From a bacterium (GTDB lineage: Bacteria; Hydrogenedentota; Hydrogenedentia; Hydrogenedentiales; SLHB01), in contig JAAEQP010000104.1 in the NCBI GenBank assembly GCA_024231375.1, positions 1-15,753 on the forward strand: a DNA stretch of 15,753 nt. The letters are read 5' to 3'. The position numbers and the translations under genes are program-made. This document shows, in pieces, positions 1 to 9,082 of the stretch. Position 1 is the stretch's first letter. Every line of letters starts with the position of its first letter. The notes beneath the pieces were generated by a model. The model did no database searches and was not told the DNA's origin. It saw only the letters and a list, made by a program, of their open reading frames with translations.

Positions 1-2155
1 GGGACGCGCGCACGCGGAGCCGGTCGCCGCCCGACTCACCGGTGAGCACGAACTCGGCTTCGTTGGGTGGTGTGACAATGCGCAGAGCTTCCGTTCGTGT
101 CGGTTTCGGTGCGCCATCAGACGCGGCCAGCGTCACAGGGGCCTGGATGGCTGCCAAGTCCCATCCTTTGGCCGTGCCGGGCCACTGTTCCACCACGCGG
201 GCACCCGCGCTGGCCTGAGCAATTCCCGCCGGGCGGTGGACCGCGCACACGCGGTGGACATATTGCCGCCGGGGCAGCAGTTCGTCGCGCACGTGGGGGC
301 ACCACTGCGATGCAGGCAATCCGCTGGCGGCGCAGACAGACACTCGGCGCGCCATGCTGCCCGCGGCAGGCCATGCTGCTTCCGGTCTTGGCGGTAGCGC
401 ACGAAAGATGCGCGAGGCCAAGGGCAATGCGGCCTCCGCGCCGACGAGCCGGCGCGACGCAGTTGCGTCGTTGTTGCCAAGCCACACGCCTACCACGTAG
501 TGCTGATTGAACACGAAGGTCCAGGCGTCGTGATGGCCCGTCGACGTCCCCGTCTTCCAGCATACCCGCGGGGCGATACCCGAGGCCTTCACGAGATCGG
601 AGGATGCCTCGCTCGGGAACGGCTGGTCGAGCATGGTATAGACCATGAAGCAGGTGTCCGACGATAGATGGCGTATCGGAGCATGTCTCGGCGTGTCGGC
701 GAGTTCGCGCAAGGGGCGGTACTCGCCCAGATTCGCCAGCATGCAGTAGGCGGCCACCATCTCGTCGAGCCGCACTTCGCAGTTGCCCAAGGTCAACCCG
801 AGCCCGTAATGCTCAGGCATCTCGTTCAGTGTCGTGAGTCCGGACAGCCCCAGGAGTTCGTGCAGTGCCGCGACCCCGATTCGGTTGAGGGCGATGACGG
901 CCGGCACGTTGAGAGACGCCGGCAACGCACGCCGCGCCCGCACCAGACCCCGCAGATGACCGTCGTAGTTCTCGGGCCGGTACCGGCCGAAATCGAGCGT
1001 TCCGTCGAGCAGCATCTCCGACGGGTAGAGTCTGTTCCGTTCCATGGCCAGCGCATAGGTGAACGGTTTTAGCGCAGACCCCGGTGAACGGCGCGCCCGG
1101 CACGCGTCGACCTGGCCTCCGCCCGGAGTACCGAAGAAATCGGCCGAACCCACGCGGGCCAGCACCGTCGCGTCGGCCGCGTCGACCACGATAAGCGCCG
1201 CGTTCGTGACCTCGCCGTCAAACGCCTTCAAGCGATGCGATACATAGGACTCCGCCATCGCTTGGAGGTCGCGGTCGAGGGTCGTTGCGACCTGCCTGCC
1301 ACGCCCAAGGACCGGTCCCAAGCGCATGGCGAGGTGGGGTGAGAGGCGCGGAAACGCGTGCCATTGAGCTTCAATCTGTCGCGATTTCGCAGCATCCCAT
1401 TGTGCCACGGTGATAAACCCTTCGTCCCTCATCCGATCGAGCACGTAGTCGCGTCGACGCCGGGCCTTGTCCGGGTTTGCGAGAGGCATGAGGGCCGTGG
1501 GCGCCTTCGGTAGCCCTGCCAGGAGCGCCGCCTCCGGCAGCGTGAGTTCGCGGGCGGGTTTGCCGAAGTACCGGCGTGCCGCGGCCTCGCACCCGACCAG
1601 GTTCAGTCCATAGGGTGCGCTGTTCACATAGGCCCAAAGAATGCGATCCTTGTCGATGCGACGTTCGAGCCGCAAGGCTTGCGCCGCCTGGTACGCCTTG
1701 CCCGAAAGTGACCGCGTGCATTGGTCCGTCTGCTTGACCACCTGCATGGTGATCGTGGACGCGCCCGACACCACGCGGCGTCCCCATAGGTTCTGCCATG
1801 CCGCACGCACCACGGCGACCGGGTCCACCCCGTGATGAGCCCGGTACCGCTGGTCTTCCGCGGCAATGGTCGCTTGCACCAGATAGGGGCTGATGCCGTC
1901 GAGGTCGCGCACGAAACACCATTGCTCATCCGCGTTCAGTACCGGATGCAACAGGCGGCCTTCGCGGTCCACCATTTCGCCGGACGGACACAGCGTCACG
2001 TAGCGGTCCGCATCCATGGGCCAATACAGAAGCACGGCCATGCCGCCGAGACAGAATCCGCCCGCCACGGCGGATGCCAGCGCAAGCCGCCGCCACGAAA
2101 GCTGCGCGCGCAGCCTCGCGACGAGAGCGGAGCCTTTGTCTCGGAGCCCGTCCAT
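1..2155 (-). CDS. pbpC: Penicillin-binding protein 1C (bifunctional transglycosylase/transpeptidase), C-terminus cut by window edge
   Basis: The frame stays open for 718 codons from the ATG at 2155 to base 1, so the C-terminus is missing. Seen: one N-terminal membrane helix (about residues 24-45). A GT51 transglycosylase domain follows, with EDQRYRAHHGVD (putative catalytic E100; Tyr replaces the usual Phe), SGASTITMQVVKQ, and RRIDKDRILWAYVNSAPYG. The transpeptidase domain has all three motifs: S360-A-L-K in SPGSALKPF, S414-L-N, and K534-T-G. A Cys-containing segment after it (C-SG-A-WC ... CAVHR) is typical of PBP1C, and the start of a BiPBP_C-like domain (RIVTPPNEAEF) is visible. Family knowledge: such proteins polymerise and cross-link peptidoglycan in the periplasm, although E. 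coli PBP1C may act mainly as a transglycosylase. The ATG lies 2 bases after the macroglobulin stop, so translational coupling is likely; the only purine-rich stretch upstream (GAGGG) lies rather far away, inside the macroglobulin gene. This gene order matches yfhM-pbpC in E. coli. Confidence 0.95.
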   Translation of the reverse strand, partial: MDGLRDKGSALVARLRAQLSWRRLALASAVAGGFCLGGMAVLLYWPMDADRYVTLCPSGEMVDREGRLLHPVLNADEQWCFVRDLDGISPYLVQATIAAEDQRYRAHHGVDPVAVVRAAWQNLWGRRVVSGASTITMQVVKQTDQCTRSLSGKAYQAAQALRLERRIDKDRILWAYVNSAPYGLNLVGCEAAARRYFGKPARELTLPEAALLAGLPKAPTALMPLANPDKARRRRDYVLDRMRDEGFITVAQWDAAKSRQIEAQWHAFPRLSPHLAMRLGPVLGRGRQVATTLDRDLQAMAESYVSHRLKAFDGEVTNAALIVVDAADATVLARVGSADFFGTPGGGQVDACRARRSPGSALKPFTYALAMERNRLYPSEMLLDGTLDFGRYRPENYDGHLRGLVRARRALPASLNVPAVIALNRIGVAALHELLGLSGLTTLNEMPEHYGLGLTLGNCEVRLDEMVAAYCMLANLGEYRPLRELADTPRHAPIRHLSSDTCFMVYTMLDQPFPSEASSDLVKASGIAPRVCWKTGTSTGHHDAWTFVFNQHYVVGVWLGNNDATASRRLVGAEAALPLASRIFRALPPRPEAAWPAAGSMARRVSVCAASGLPASQWCPHVRDELLPRRQYVHRVCAVHRPAGIAQASAGARVVEQWPGTAKGWDLAAIQAPVTLAASDGAPKPTRTEALRIVTPPNEAEFVLTGESGGDRLRVRAS

Positions 2156-2157
2156 CG

Positions 2158-5100
2158 CTATCTAATCACCCTCATCGTTGACACCGCCGAAGCGCCCCGG
2201 ACCGTCGCGTCGTACATGCACTCGGCTTCCACGGCGGGATACTGATACGTGCCGGGAGTCACGGCCCGCACCACGTAGTAGAACCGGTGCTGTCCTCGTT
2301 TCAGATGGTCAAAGGCCAGCACCAGCCGGTCATCGCGGATATCCACGTACGACGGTGTGGCGGGATCCTTGAACGCGTTGCCCGGCGTGGCGCTCACATC
2401 GAGCCGGGGATTCTCAATTTCGAATCCCGCGGGCAACAGGTCGGCGACCACCACGTTTTTCACGGTATTCTTGCAGTCGAGTGTCAGTCCGATGACGTAA
2501 CTCTCCCCGTGGGCCGCTTGCGTGCTCACCGCCGGCTTCCCGTCGGGATGCCGCATGTTGCGCGTTACCTCGATGCCGTGCGCGTAAGCCTTCAGGTTCG
2601 GCTGCTCCGGCACGCCTCGTGTCGTCACGTTCACGTATACGTTCACCGTGCCTGTATTGCTGACCGTGAACGCACCCGCGGGCCCTTCGTGCAACCCCGC
2701 GTACACCTGGTCGTTTTCGATGGCATGATCGCCATCCGCCGCCGTCACCACGGCAGTCCGTTTCATCTCGGGGGAGGTTTCGGTGAGGGATAGATAGGAG
2801 CCCAACGCCGACGCGACGAACGCAGTCTCCTGCGTATTGCCGTATCGACGGTCCTTGATGAACGCGAACAATTGACCCGCCAACAACGCCATCTCTGCCG
2901 GGTCGCCCTTCATCCGGCACAGGGCCAGCAGTTCGACCGCCCGGTTGCGGATGTCCGAGTTCAGTGTGCGGTCCTGTTCCTTTGTCGTGTACCGCTCGGA
3001 CGGCCTCTTCTCCAAGTACATCTTCACGCGGTCCGTGTCGGCCGTGTTCAGGGCAAGCGCGGCCGCCAGGAGGTACCGCGACGCGCGCGGCAAGGTCACG
3101 TCGTCGAATCGTTCAATGCTGTCGATGGCCTCCAGATCGCCGTCCAGAGCCAGAACGTACACTGCATAGGCACGCAGATACAGGCTGGACTTCGAGTCGT
3201 CCGACCAGTCATTGGCCAGCCGACGCACATACGCCTGAAGCGATTTGAAGTTGCCCTCGGGCAACGCCAGTTCGCGGTCGGTCTTCACCTGGGTCAAGAA
3301 ATGAAGCGCGTACACCGAACCGTAAGGGTAGTCGTGGCGATGTCCGGGCCAATAGCCCAACCCGCCCGACGCGGTCTGCATGGAGAACAGCCGGTCGATG
3401 CCCGCCTGGATGTAGGCCCGCAAGTCGTCCTCGGTATGCACAGCATTGTCCACCAGAGCCCGGCTCTTCCGCAGCAGGTACATGGGCATGAGGCGCGACG
3501 TGGTCTGCTCAACGCATCCGTGGGGATAGCCCACCACGTACTTCAGCGCGTCGTAGATCTGCCATTCCGGGCCCATCGACGCCTTCACTTCCAACGACAC
3601 GCGTTCGTCGTCGACGAACTTCGCGTTTCGGAAGGTCCGACTCTCGTCCGGCGGCAACACCACCAACTCGTGGTGCGTCTGGTACGCCGCCGGCGTACGC
3701 ACGGGGATGGGTGCCCGTTCGGACAGGCGCTCAACTTCGGTTCCCGTCGGGTCGGTCACCACCGCCTCCCATAGAATTGCGCCTTGGCCGATCTTCACGC
3801 CTGCCGCGAACTCGGCTTCCACGCTTTGTTCGCCGTGGGGCGGCACGTTCAACGTGCGGCTGCCTTCACCGGCTCGCAGCGTGCCTTCGACCGACCAGCG
3901 GACCGTGGCCTTGCACGCGGCATCGCTGTTATTGAACACCACGGCCCGGCAGGTGGTGGTGTCGCTCGGCAGCAGGAACCGCGGCATGCTGGTTCGGAGC
4001 ATGTAGGGACGCCGCACGTAGACTTGGGCGCTGTTCGACCCAAGGGCCTTGTCCGAGCAGGCCACTGCCACCAGCCGCAACTGCCCCGTGAACTCCGGCA
4101 CCGGAATGGTCACCGTCGCACGGCCCGATTCGTCTGTCTGGACCACGCCCGACCACAGGGCCACCGGCTTGATCCAGTTCTCGCCCACCGTGCTGCCGCG
4201 TTTGGCCAGCAAGGCGTCCGAGTCGCCGCCTTCGTCCGGTTTCTCGAAATCGTAGGCCACCTTGTCGTAGTAGTGGGCGCGGTTGAATTGGGCTCGGCGC
4301 GGGCGTTTCAGCCAACCATAGGCATCGGGCGTTTTGTAGTTAGTGATGCCGTGAATGCCCTCGTCGACCGCCGCCAGCGTGATTTCCGTGGCCGTCCCGT
4401 TTCCCTGGCCGTCCCGCGTCAGTACCTCGAACGTCGCATCCGTGCTGGGCCGGATCTCTTCAGGCAACGCCAGGAAGTCCACCTCCACGCGCCGGTTCGG
4501 GTCGGTGACCTGGAGATTCGCCATGGCGAAGCTCGAGAAGGGGTACACCTGGCGCCGATCCTTCTTGATGGCGTGAATCACCGTCGCTTCGACCCACACG
4601 TTCGGGAACTGTTCCTTGGTCACTGCAATTCGTGTCGTGCCTACACCGTTCTCAATGGCCACCGGCACCATCCGCTGGATGTCGCCGCCTTGCACCACCA
4701 CGATGCCCTTCCCGTCAAACGGCGACTCGACTCGCACCACGGCTTCCTCGCCGATGGTGTACTCGTCCTTGTCGAGCGTCAGTTTCAGGAGACTCGGGCG
4801 GGACGGGTCGGCAGGCCGGCACCGGCCGCCATAGCCGTAGAACGATTGGGTGCTGTATTGTGGCGTCGCTTCCGAATGCACGCGCACCCGGTAGTAGCCA
4901 TATCCGCTGAAGTCGAACGACACCGTGCCGCGACCGTCGGTCAGGGGAACGTCCTTCGTCTCCACTTCCTCGTAGGTCTGCGACCAGTTCGACTGGTGGT
5001 GCGTGTAGTACCGCCGGACGTAGTAGCTCCATATCCGCTTTTCCAGCGTTACCTTCACAGTGGGAAGGTCCGCGGGACTCTCGTCCAGCTTGACCGCCGC

Positions 5101-7986
5101 CACGTGAACGTCGAGCCCGCCTTCCGTGCGTGGTTGCGAGCCAATGCCCAGGCAGATGTCCGACGGGAACATGAAGGCATCGGCCGTACCGGTGACGGCG
5201 CGACCACCCAACTCGAACACGCGTCCCACGGCCGTGGCTTTCATGGGTGCCGTAGCCTTGGCAGGTGCGTTGTAGGTAAACGTGAACCGCGCGTTGCCCG
5301 CCTCATCGGTCTCGGCTTCGCCGCACAGGATCGGGCTCGGCTTGAAATCCGAATCGTTGTCGAAGGTGTACTCGCTCCAATGCTCGGGCTTATAGCCTCC
5401 GCGATGCAGCAGCACCCCACCTTCGGTGCGTCGCTCCGCCGCGGGCGCGCCAAACAAGTGCTGGGCGTTCACGAGCAGCGCGTATTCCTTGCCGGCCACC
5501 ATGCGCGTGGCGGGCACCGTCGTTTCCGCTTTGATGCGGTTCGGTACGAAGTCTTCCAGGCTGAACACGTAGGACCCTACCACCTTGTTGCTGCCCGGCA
5601 CTTCGATGCGTGCCGTGTATTTCCCCGTGGGGTACGCCGCCTGCGTGACGAGGTCCGTGGCTCCCGTGCCGAGGGCCGACAGCGTCGTCGGTTGCGACAG
5701 CAGCGCGCGCCCATTGGGTTTGATCACCTTCAGCATCAACGGCACGTCGGGCACGGCGTCGCCGTAGTTTGTGCGCACAATCCACCGGAGATGGGCCGTT
5801 TCGCCCGGACGGTACAGATCGCGGTCCGCGTAGACAAAGGCGTCATATCCGTCGCGCTCATACTGCGGCATGCCGGGGGTAGCGGGAACCTTATCCTCCT
5901 GGCGCCGCCGGAGTTCGAGGAATGTGAAATCGCCCTTGTGCTCGACCACGGCCACCGACGGCCATCCCAGCGATGTGTCGAAGGGGCCCAACCGGCAGAT
6001 GCCGTCTTCGCCCGTGTTGGTCACCCCCAGAATCTGGTTCTTGGACGAGTGAACCGTGACTTTGGCCAGGTGGCGGGGTTCGAGGGTGAACAGGTCATGC
6101 ACGAACAGCACCACCTGGTCCTGCTGCCAATGGGCGAGGACGCCGATGTCCGTGCGAACCGCCATGGTGAAGCAGGTGTTTGCCTTTTCGCCTCGCAACG
6201 CCAGGCAGAACACGCCCCGCTGATCTTCGGGCAAGATCCCGTCCATGTCCAGTTCCGTCTCGGCGATGAGACCGTCGTCAACGGCCAGTTCCACCTCGTG
6301 CTTGGCCACTTCGCGGCTCCACCGCGAGATGAAGTTCCAATTGCCCTTCCCATCGCGGATGTCGTTCAGGGCTACCGCAATGTTGGACGGGAACATCCGA
6401 TTGACCTGCACGGTGCCCTTGGGCACGTCGCGCGACTCGATCCGCAACGTGCCATGGCCGTCCCGCCGTGGGAAGTAGAACTCGCCCTCACGCGCCATGC
6501 CCACGTAGGGCGGAATGGTTTCCGTTCGCACGCGGTGCGTCAGGTCTTCATCGGTGGTCTGGGTCTGGTTGAAGCCCAGTCCTGTGGCGAACCGGAGTTC
6601 GTACGACTGATTGGACCGCCATTGCCCGCGTAGCGTGACCGAAGAACCATACCGCGACTCAACACTCAGGTCAGGCACTTCCGGTTCGATCGTCAAATGC
6701 TCTTTCAGGTCCGTCAGGGTCACTTTCATGTTGAATCGGAGATTCAACACCCGCCCGAATCGCTGGTCGTGTCCCCAATACGTGTGCTGCACGCGCAACG
6801 GCGCCGCCGAACGTCGGGCCTCCTGTTGCAGGTTCGGATGCACCAAGTCCAGGGTCCTATCGGCCTTCAACACGCGCCGCTCGGTGCCGGGCAATCCCGC
6901 CGTCAACGTGACCGTGAGTTTCGCGCCCTCGCCCTGGGCAAGGCGAACGCGGACCTGCGCGTGCGTAGAAATGGTCGCATCCGTATCGCGCACCTCGAAA
7001 GGAATCACTTCCTCCGTGGCTGCGTCGGTAATGGTAAGGTGACCTGCCAGGGCCTCCATCTTGATACGTCGATTGAAGTTGATCGAGAAGTCCTGGTACT
7101 CGTTGGCAATATGCGACCATTGGACGCTCTTGACCTCCAACGGTGCGTCTGGGTAGTACGACACGTGGGGCTTCGCAAGCATGACGGTCCCCGTCCCGTC
7201 GGTGAGCCCCTTGTCGACCTGGATCGCCACCGGCCACTGATCGTTGTCGGCCACGGCAATGCGGCACGTCTTGCTGTTCGTCGCCGTCTCAACGCTGTAG
7301 GCCACATCGCGCGCCTTGTCATCGCCGTCCGGCACGGTGGTGACGCGAAGATGCTTGGGGAGCACGTCCGGTGCCACGGGATAGGAAAACTGTATCCCCA
7401 ACACGGTCCGCTGTCCCGCTTCTTCAATGGTCCACACCTTGCCCACGCGCAACGGACTCGATGCGAACCGGAACGCGCGATGCGTTGGGTTCAGGGGTAG
7501 GCCCTCTTTGGAACGAAGGCCCGCGTCGAGAACCACTTCGACAAGCGTGTACGGCTTCGGCTTCTCTATCTCCAGCACCACATGGTTCTGCCCACTTCGA
7601 GCCGTACCCTTCAGGTCGGGCGACGTCGTCATCAGCGGCCGGTCGCCCGTGCCGTCAAGGGCCAATGCGCGGTCGAAGATCACTACGATGCGGTCCTCAA
7701 GCGCCTCATCCGGCAGAGGCAGCACGCCCACAACATTCAAATGCCCCTCCTGGGCCGGGGGCAGGTCCGCGACCGAAACGGCCTCGGGTTTGGGGGCCGC
7801 GGGTTCGGGTACGGCCACCGGCTCCTGACCAACAGGTTGCGGCGCGCTCTCGGCCGCCAGGCCACGTTCCGGCCCCGGTAACGCAAGGATGACCAGCACG
7901 GCCAACACCGTGGCGGTTCCGATCATGGCGGGCTGGAACGAAGGGTGGTGGTCGGCGAGGGTGGCGAGGAAGGATCGCAGCTTCAT
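2158..7986 (-). CDS. Bacterial alpha-2-macroglobulin family protein (YfhM-like), thioester intact
   Basis: 1942 residues, longer than E. coli YfhM (about 1650). Seen: a hydrophobic segment at residues 21-38 ending near GLAAES, then a Pro-rich linker (about 48-69), then many beta-rich macroglobulin-type domains. An MG2-like domain starts near 712 (DRDLYRPGE). A bait-region-domain-like segment begins near 1073 (YTIGEEAVVRVESPFDGKG). A charged loop near 1245-1265 could be the protease bait. The PF00207-like segment starts near 1265 (KPVALWSGVVQTDESG). The thioester domain has GCVEQ with C1491 and Q1494, and a bMG10-like domain ends the protein. Family knowledge: cleavage of the bait activates the Cys-Gln thioester, which covalently traps proteases in the periplasm and is thought to protect the cell where PBP1C repairs damaged wall. 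The ATG at 7986 has GGGAG seven bases upstream. Unlike YfhM, no lipobox Cys is present, so anchoring would be by an uncleaved helix, or the protein is free. Antisense ORFs inside the gene are shadows. Confidence 0.95.
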   Translation of the reverse strand: MKLRSFLATLADHHPSFQPAMIGTATVLAVLVILALPGPERGLAAESAPQPVGQEPVAVPEPAAPKPEAVSVADLPPAQEGHLNVVGVLPLPDEALEDRIVVIFDRALALDGTGDRPLMTTSPDLKGTARSGQNHVVLEIEKPKPYTLVEVVLDAGLRSKEGLPLNPTHRAFRFASSPLRVGKVWTIEEAGQRTVLGIQFSYPVAPDVLPKHLRVTTVPDGDDKARDVAYSVETATNSKTCRIAVADNDQWPVAIQVDKGLTDGTGTVMLAKPHVSYYPDAPLEVKSVQWSHIANEYQDFSINFNRRIKMEALAGHLTITDAATEEVIPFEVRDTDATISTHAQVRVRLAQGEGAKLTVTLTAGLPGTERRVLKADRTLDLVHPNLQQEARRSAAPLRVQHTYWGHDQRFGRVLNLRFNMKVTLTDLKEHLTIEPEVPDLSVESRYGSSVTLRGQWRSNQSYELRFATGLGFNQTQTTDEDLTHRVRTETIPPYVGMAREGEFYFPRRDGHGTLRIESRDVPKGTVQVNRMFPSNIAVALNDIRDGKGNWNFISRWSREVAKHEVELAVDDGLIAETELDMDGILPEDQRGVFCLALRGEKANTCFTMAVRTDIGVLAHWQQDQVVLFVHDLFTLEPRHLAKVTVHSSKNQILGVTNTGEDGICRLGPFDTSLGWPSVAVVEHKGDFTFLELRRRQEDKVPATPGMPQYERDGYDAFVYADRDLYRPGETAHLRWIVRTNYGDAVPDVPLMLKVIKPNGRALLSQPTTLSALGTGATDLVTQAAYPTGKYTARIEVPGSNKVVGSYVFSLEDFVPNRIKAETTVPATRMVAGKEYALLVNAQHLFGAPAAERRTEGGVLLHRGGYKPEHWSEYTFDNDSDFKPSPILCGEAETDEAGNARFTFTYNAPAKATAPMKATAVGRVFELGGRAVTGTADAFMFPSDICLGIGSQPRTEGGLDVHVAAVKLDESPADLPTVKVTLEKRIWSYYVRRYYTHHQSNWSQTYEEVETKDVPLTDGRGTVSFDFSGYGYYRVRVHSEATPQYSTQSFYGYGGRCRPADPSRPSLLKLTLDKDEYTIGEEAVVRVESPFDGKGIVVVQGGDIQRMVPVAIENGVGTTRIAVTKEQFPNVWVEATVIHAIKKDRRQVYPFSSFAMANLQVTDPNRRVEVDFLALPEEIRPSTDATFEVLTRDGQGNGTATEITLAAVDEGIHGITNYKTPDAYGWLKRPRRAQFNRAHYYDKVAYDFEKPDEGGDSDALLAKRGSTVGENWIKPVALWSGVVQTDESGRATVTIPVPEFTGQLRLVAVACSDKALGSNSAQVYVRRPYMLRTSMPRFLLPSDTTTCRAVVFNNSDAACKATVRWSVEGTLRAGEGSRTLNVPPHGEQSVEAEFAAGVKIGQGAILWEAVVTDPTGTEVERLSERAPIPVRTPAAYQTHHELVVLPPDESRTFRNAKFVDDERVSLEVKASMGPEWQIYDALKYVVGYPHGCVEQTTSRLMPMYLLRKSRALVDNAVHTEDDLRAYIQAGIDRLFSMQTASGGLGYWPGHRHDYPYGSVYALHFLTQVKTDRELALPEGNFKSLQAYVRRLANDWSDDSKSSLYLRAYAVYVLALDGDLEAIDSIERFDDVTLPRASRYLLAAALALNTADTDRVKMYLEKRPSERYTTKEQDRTLNSDIRNRAVELLALCRMKGDPAEMALLAGQLFAFIKDRRYGNTQETAFVASALGSYLSLTETSPEMKRTAVVTAADGDHAIENDQVYAGLHEGPAGAFTVSNTGTVNVYVNVTTRGVPEQPNLKAYAHGIEVTRNMRHPDGKPAVSTQAAHGESYVIGLTLDCKNTVKNVVVADLLPAGFEIENPRLDVSATPGNAFKDPATPSYVDIRDDRLVLAFDHLKRGQHRFYYVVRAVTPGTYQYPAVEAECMYDATVRGASAVSTMRVIR

Positions 7987-8091
7987 GTCAGAACTCCCGG
8001 CGTGTGTAAGTATGCAGCCGTTTCAACGGACCTGCCGCTCGCGCATGCAGCACGTAGTGGCGCTGCCGGAGCGGGGGTGATCGTCCGTTCA

Positions 8092-8121
8092 CTATAATAC
8101 GACACCTTTAGCGAAAGTTCC
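8092..8121 (-). promoter_or_regulatory. Candidate promoter for the macroglobulin-pbpC pair
   Basis: Read on the minus strand, GGAAC (8121-8117) is followed after 16 bases by GTATTATAG (8100-8092), which contains a TATTAT -10-like hexamer. A transcript would have a leader of about 100 bases before the macroglobulin ATG. There is no TTGACA-like -35 at the usual distance. GGAAC with a downstream CGTA resembles extracytoplasmic-function sigma promoters, which would suit an envelope-defence operon. The sigma assignment is inference. The plus strand also reads TATAAT at 8093-8098, but no plus-strand gene follows it. Confidence 0.35.
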
Positions 8122-8129
8122 TAAAGGTG
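8103..8129. repeat. Perfect 9-bp inverted repeat between the helical protein gene and the macroglobulin gene
   Basis: CACCTTTAG (8103-8111) and CTAAAGGTG (8121-8129) are exact reverse complements separated by 9 bases. It lies 41 bases beyond the stop of the secreted helical protein gene. No T-run follows on the minus strand, so it is a poor intrinsic terminator for that gene. It covers the -35-like GGAAC and the spacer of the candidate macroglobulin promoter, so an operator is an equally good reading. Confidence 0.6.
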
Positions 8130-8170
8130 CGAGGGAGGCCCATGGAGCCGGGACGTGTTGGGCGCGCTGC

Positions 8171-9058
8171 CTACCGTTTCCGAAGCCGGTCCAGCAATGA
8201 ACCAGGACGCGGCTCGAACAAGCGCTTCGGACCGGCCGCCGGCGGGTCGGTGGCCGTGTCGCCGGAAATGTCCCCTGTGCCGTCGCCGGTCGCACCGGTC
8301 AATCCGGCCATCAATTCCCGAAGCTGCTGCAGGGCCTGCTGACTTTCCGTGATATTGGCCTGGATGCTGCGCAGATCTTCGTTGCCCAACGCGCCTTTCA
8401 GGAAATCCAGCCGCTCGTTCTGCTGGTTCACGGCTTTGTGCGCTGAGTCGAGGGTGTCGCTGTCGAGGCCCATGGGGTTCATCTCGATAACCGTCTTAGT
8501 GAATGTCTGCCAGTTGCCGATCGCATCGTTCAACGTGTTCTGCAGACTGGTCAGGTCTTCCAAGGTCATGCTCTTGCCTTGCATGGACTTCAGCGTCTTG
8601 GTCATCTGCCCCAGCGATTTCGACATGTTCTCCATCGATTTTGCCAAGTCCGGCACCCCAGTCCGCTCCCGCATGGCTTCCAGCGTGTTGACGGCCGTCT
8701 CCATGTTCTTCCGCACGCTGTCCAGATTCCGCGAGAAGCCGTAGTCTGAATACGCCGCCATCACCGCCTTCGAAATCGCGTCGAAATCGGCCCGCCACTG
8801 GGCGTCCATGTTGGGCCAGTTGCGGTAGTTGGTGTTGATGGTCTGCCAGATGCCGTTGGCTTCCTGCAGCGCCTTCTGGAGTCTCTGCGTCGCGAATCCG
8901 AACTCCGCCCCCTGCTCCACGCGCTTGAACGCGGCCCGCGCCGCGTCGAAAGCATCGGCAAACTCTTGGCCCGCCTGCGTGCCGTACACCGGCTCCGAGG
9001 CAGTACTTACGCCCGCCAGAGCAAGAATAATCGTTGTCACAACTGCGAATCTTCGCAT
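8171..9058 (-). CDS. Secreted alpha-helical protein of unknown function
   Basis: 295 residues. A signal peptide is clear: MRR, then a hydrophobic stretch, with likely cleavage after STA (about residue 20). The mature protein is predicted from composition to be nearly all helical. It is rich in Ala, Gln, Leu, Met, Lys and Glu, with heptad-like runs around 130-175 (MENMSKSLGQMTKTLKSMQ) and 230-255. A Gly/Thr/Asp-rich linker follows (about 257-275), then a basic tail ending LLDRLRKR. No Cys and no catalytic motif is visible, and I do not recognise the family. The ATG at 9058 has GGGAG nine bases upstream; another ATG five bases upstream is out of frame. The gene lies 184 bases upstream of the macroglobulin gene on the same strand, so a periplasmic role linked to the macroglobulin/PBP1C module is possible. 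That link rests only on position and on a similar promoter-like sequence. Confidence 0.85.
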   Translation of the reverse strand: MRRFAVVTTIILALAGVSTASEPVYGTQAGQEFADAFDAARAAFKRVEQGAEFGFATQRLQKALQEANGIWQTINTNYRNWPNMDAQWRADFDAISKAVMAAYSDYGFSRNLDSVRKNMETAVNTLEAMRERTGVPDLAKSMENMSKSLGQMTKTLKSMQGKSMTLEDLTSLQNTLNDAIGNWQTFTKTVIEMNPMGLDSDTLDSAHKAVNQQNERLDFLKGALGNEDLRSIQANITESQQALQQLRELMAGLTGATGDGTGDISGDTATDPPAAGPKRLFEPRPGSLLDRLRKR

Positions 9059-9082
9059 GGCATGGTTCTCCCGTCGTTCTCC

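Noticed and set aside
1371..1929. Short minus-strand frames within pbpC, suggesting a frameshifted pbpC
   Set aside because: Translating the correct frame from 2155 gives an uninterrupted PBP1C to base 1 with all catalytic motifs; these frames are out-of-phase shadows.
3784..6633. Very long (949-codon) plus-strand open frame opposite the macroglobulin gene
   Set aside because: It is antisense to an unmistakable macroglobulin, its translation is rich in Arg/His/Val with no domain, and such shadows are expected in high-GC coding DNA.
8093..8098. Perfect TATAAT on the plus strand
   Set aside because: No plus-strand gene follows for over a kilobase; the minus-strand reading of the same bases is more useful.
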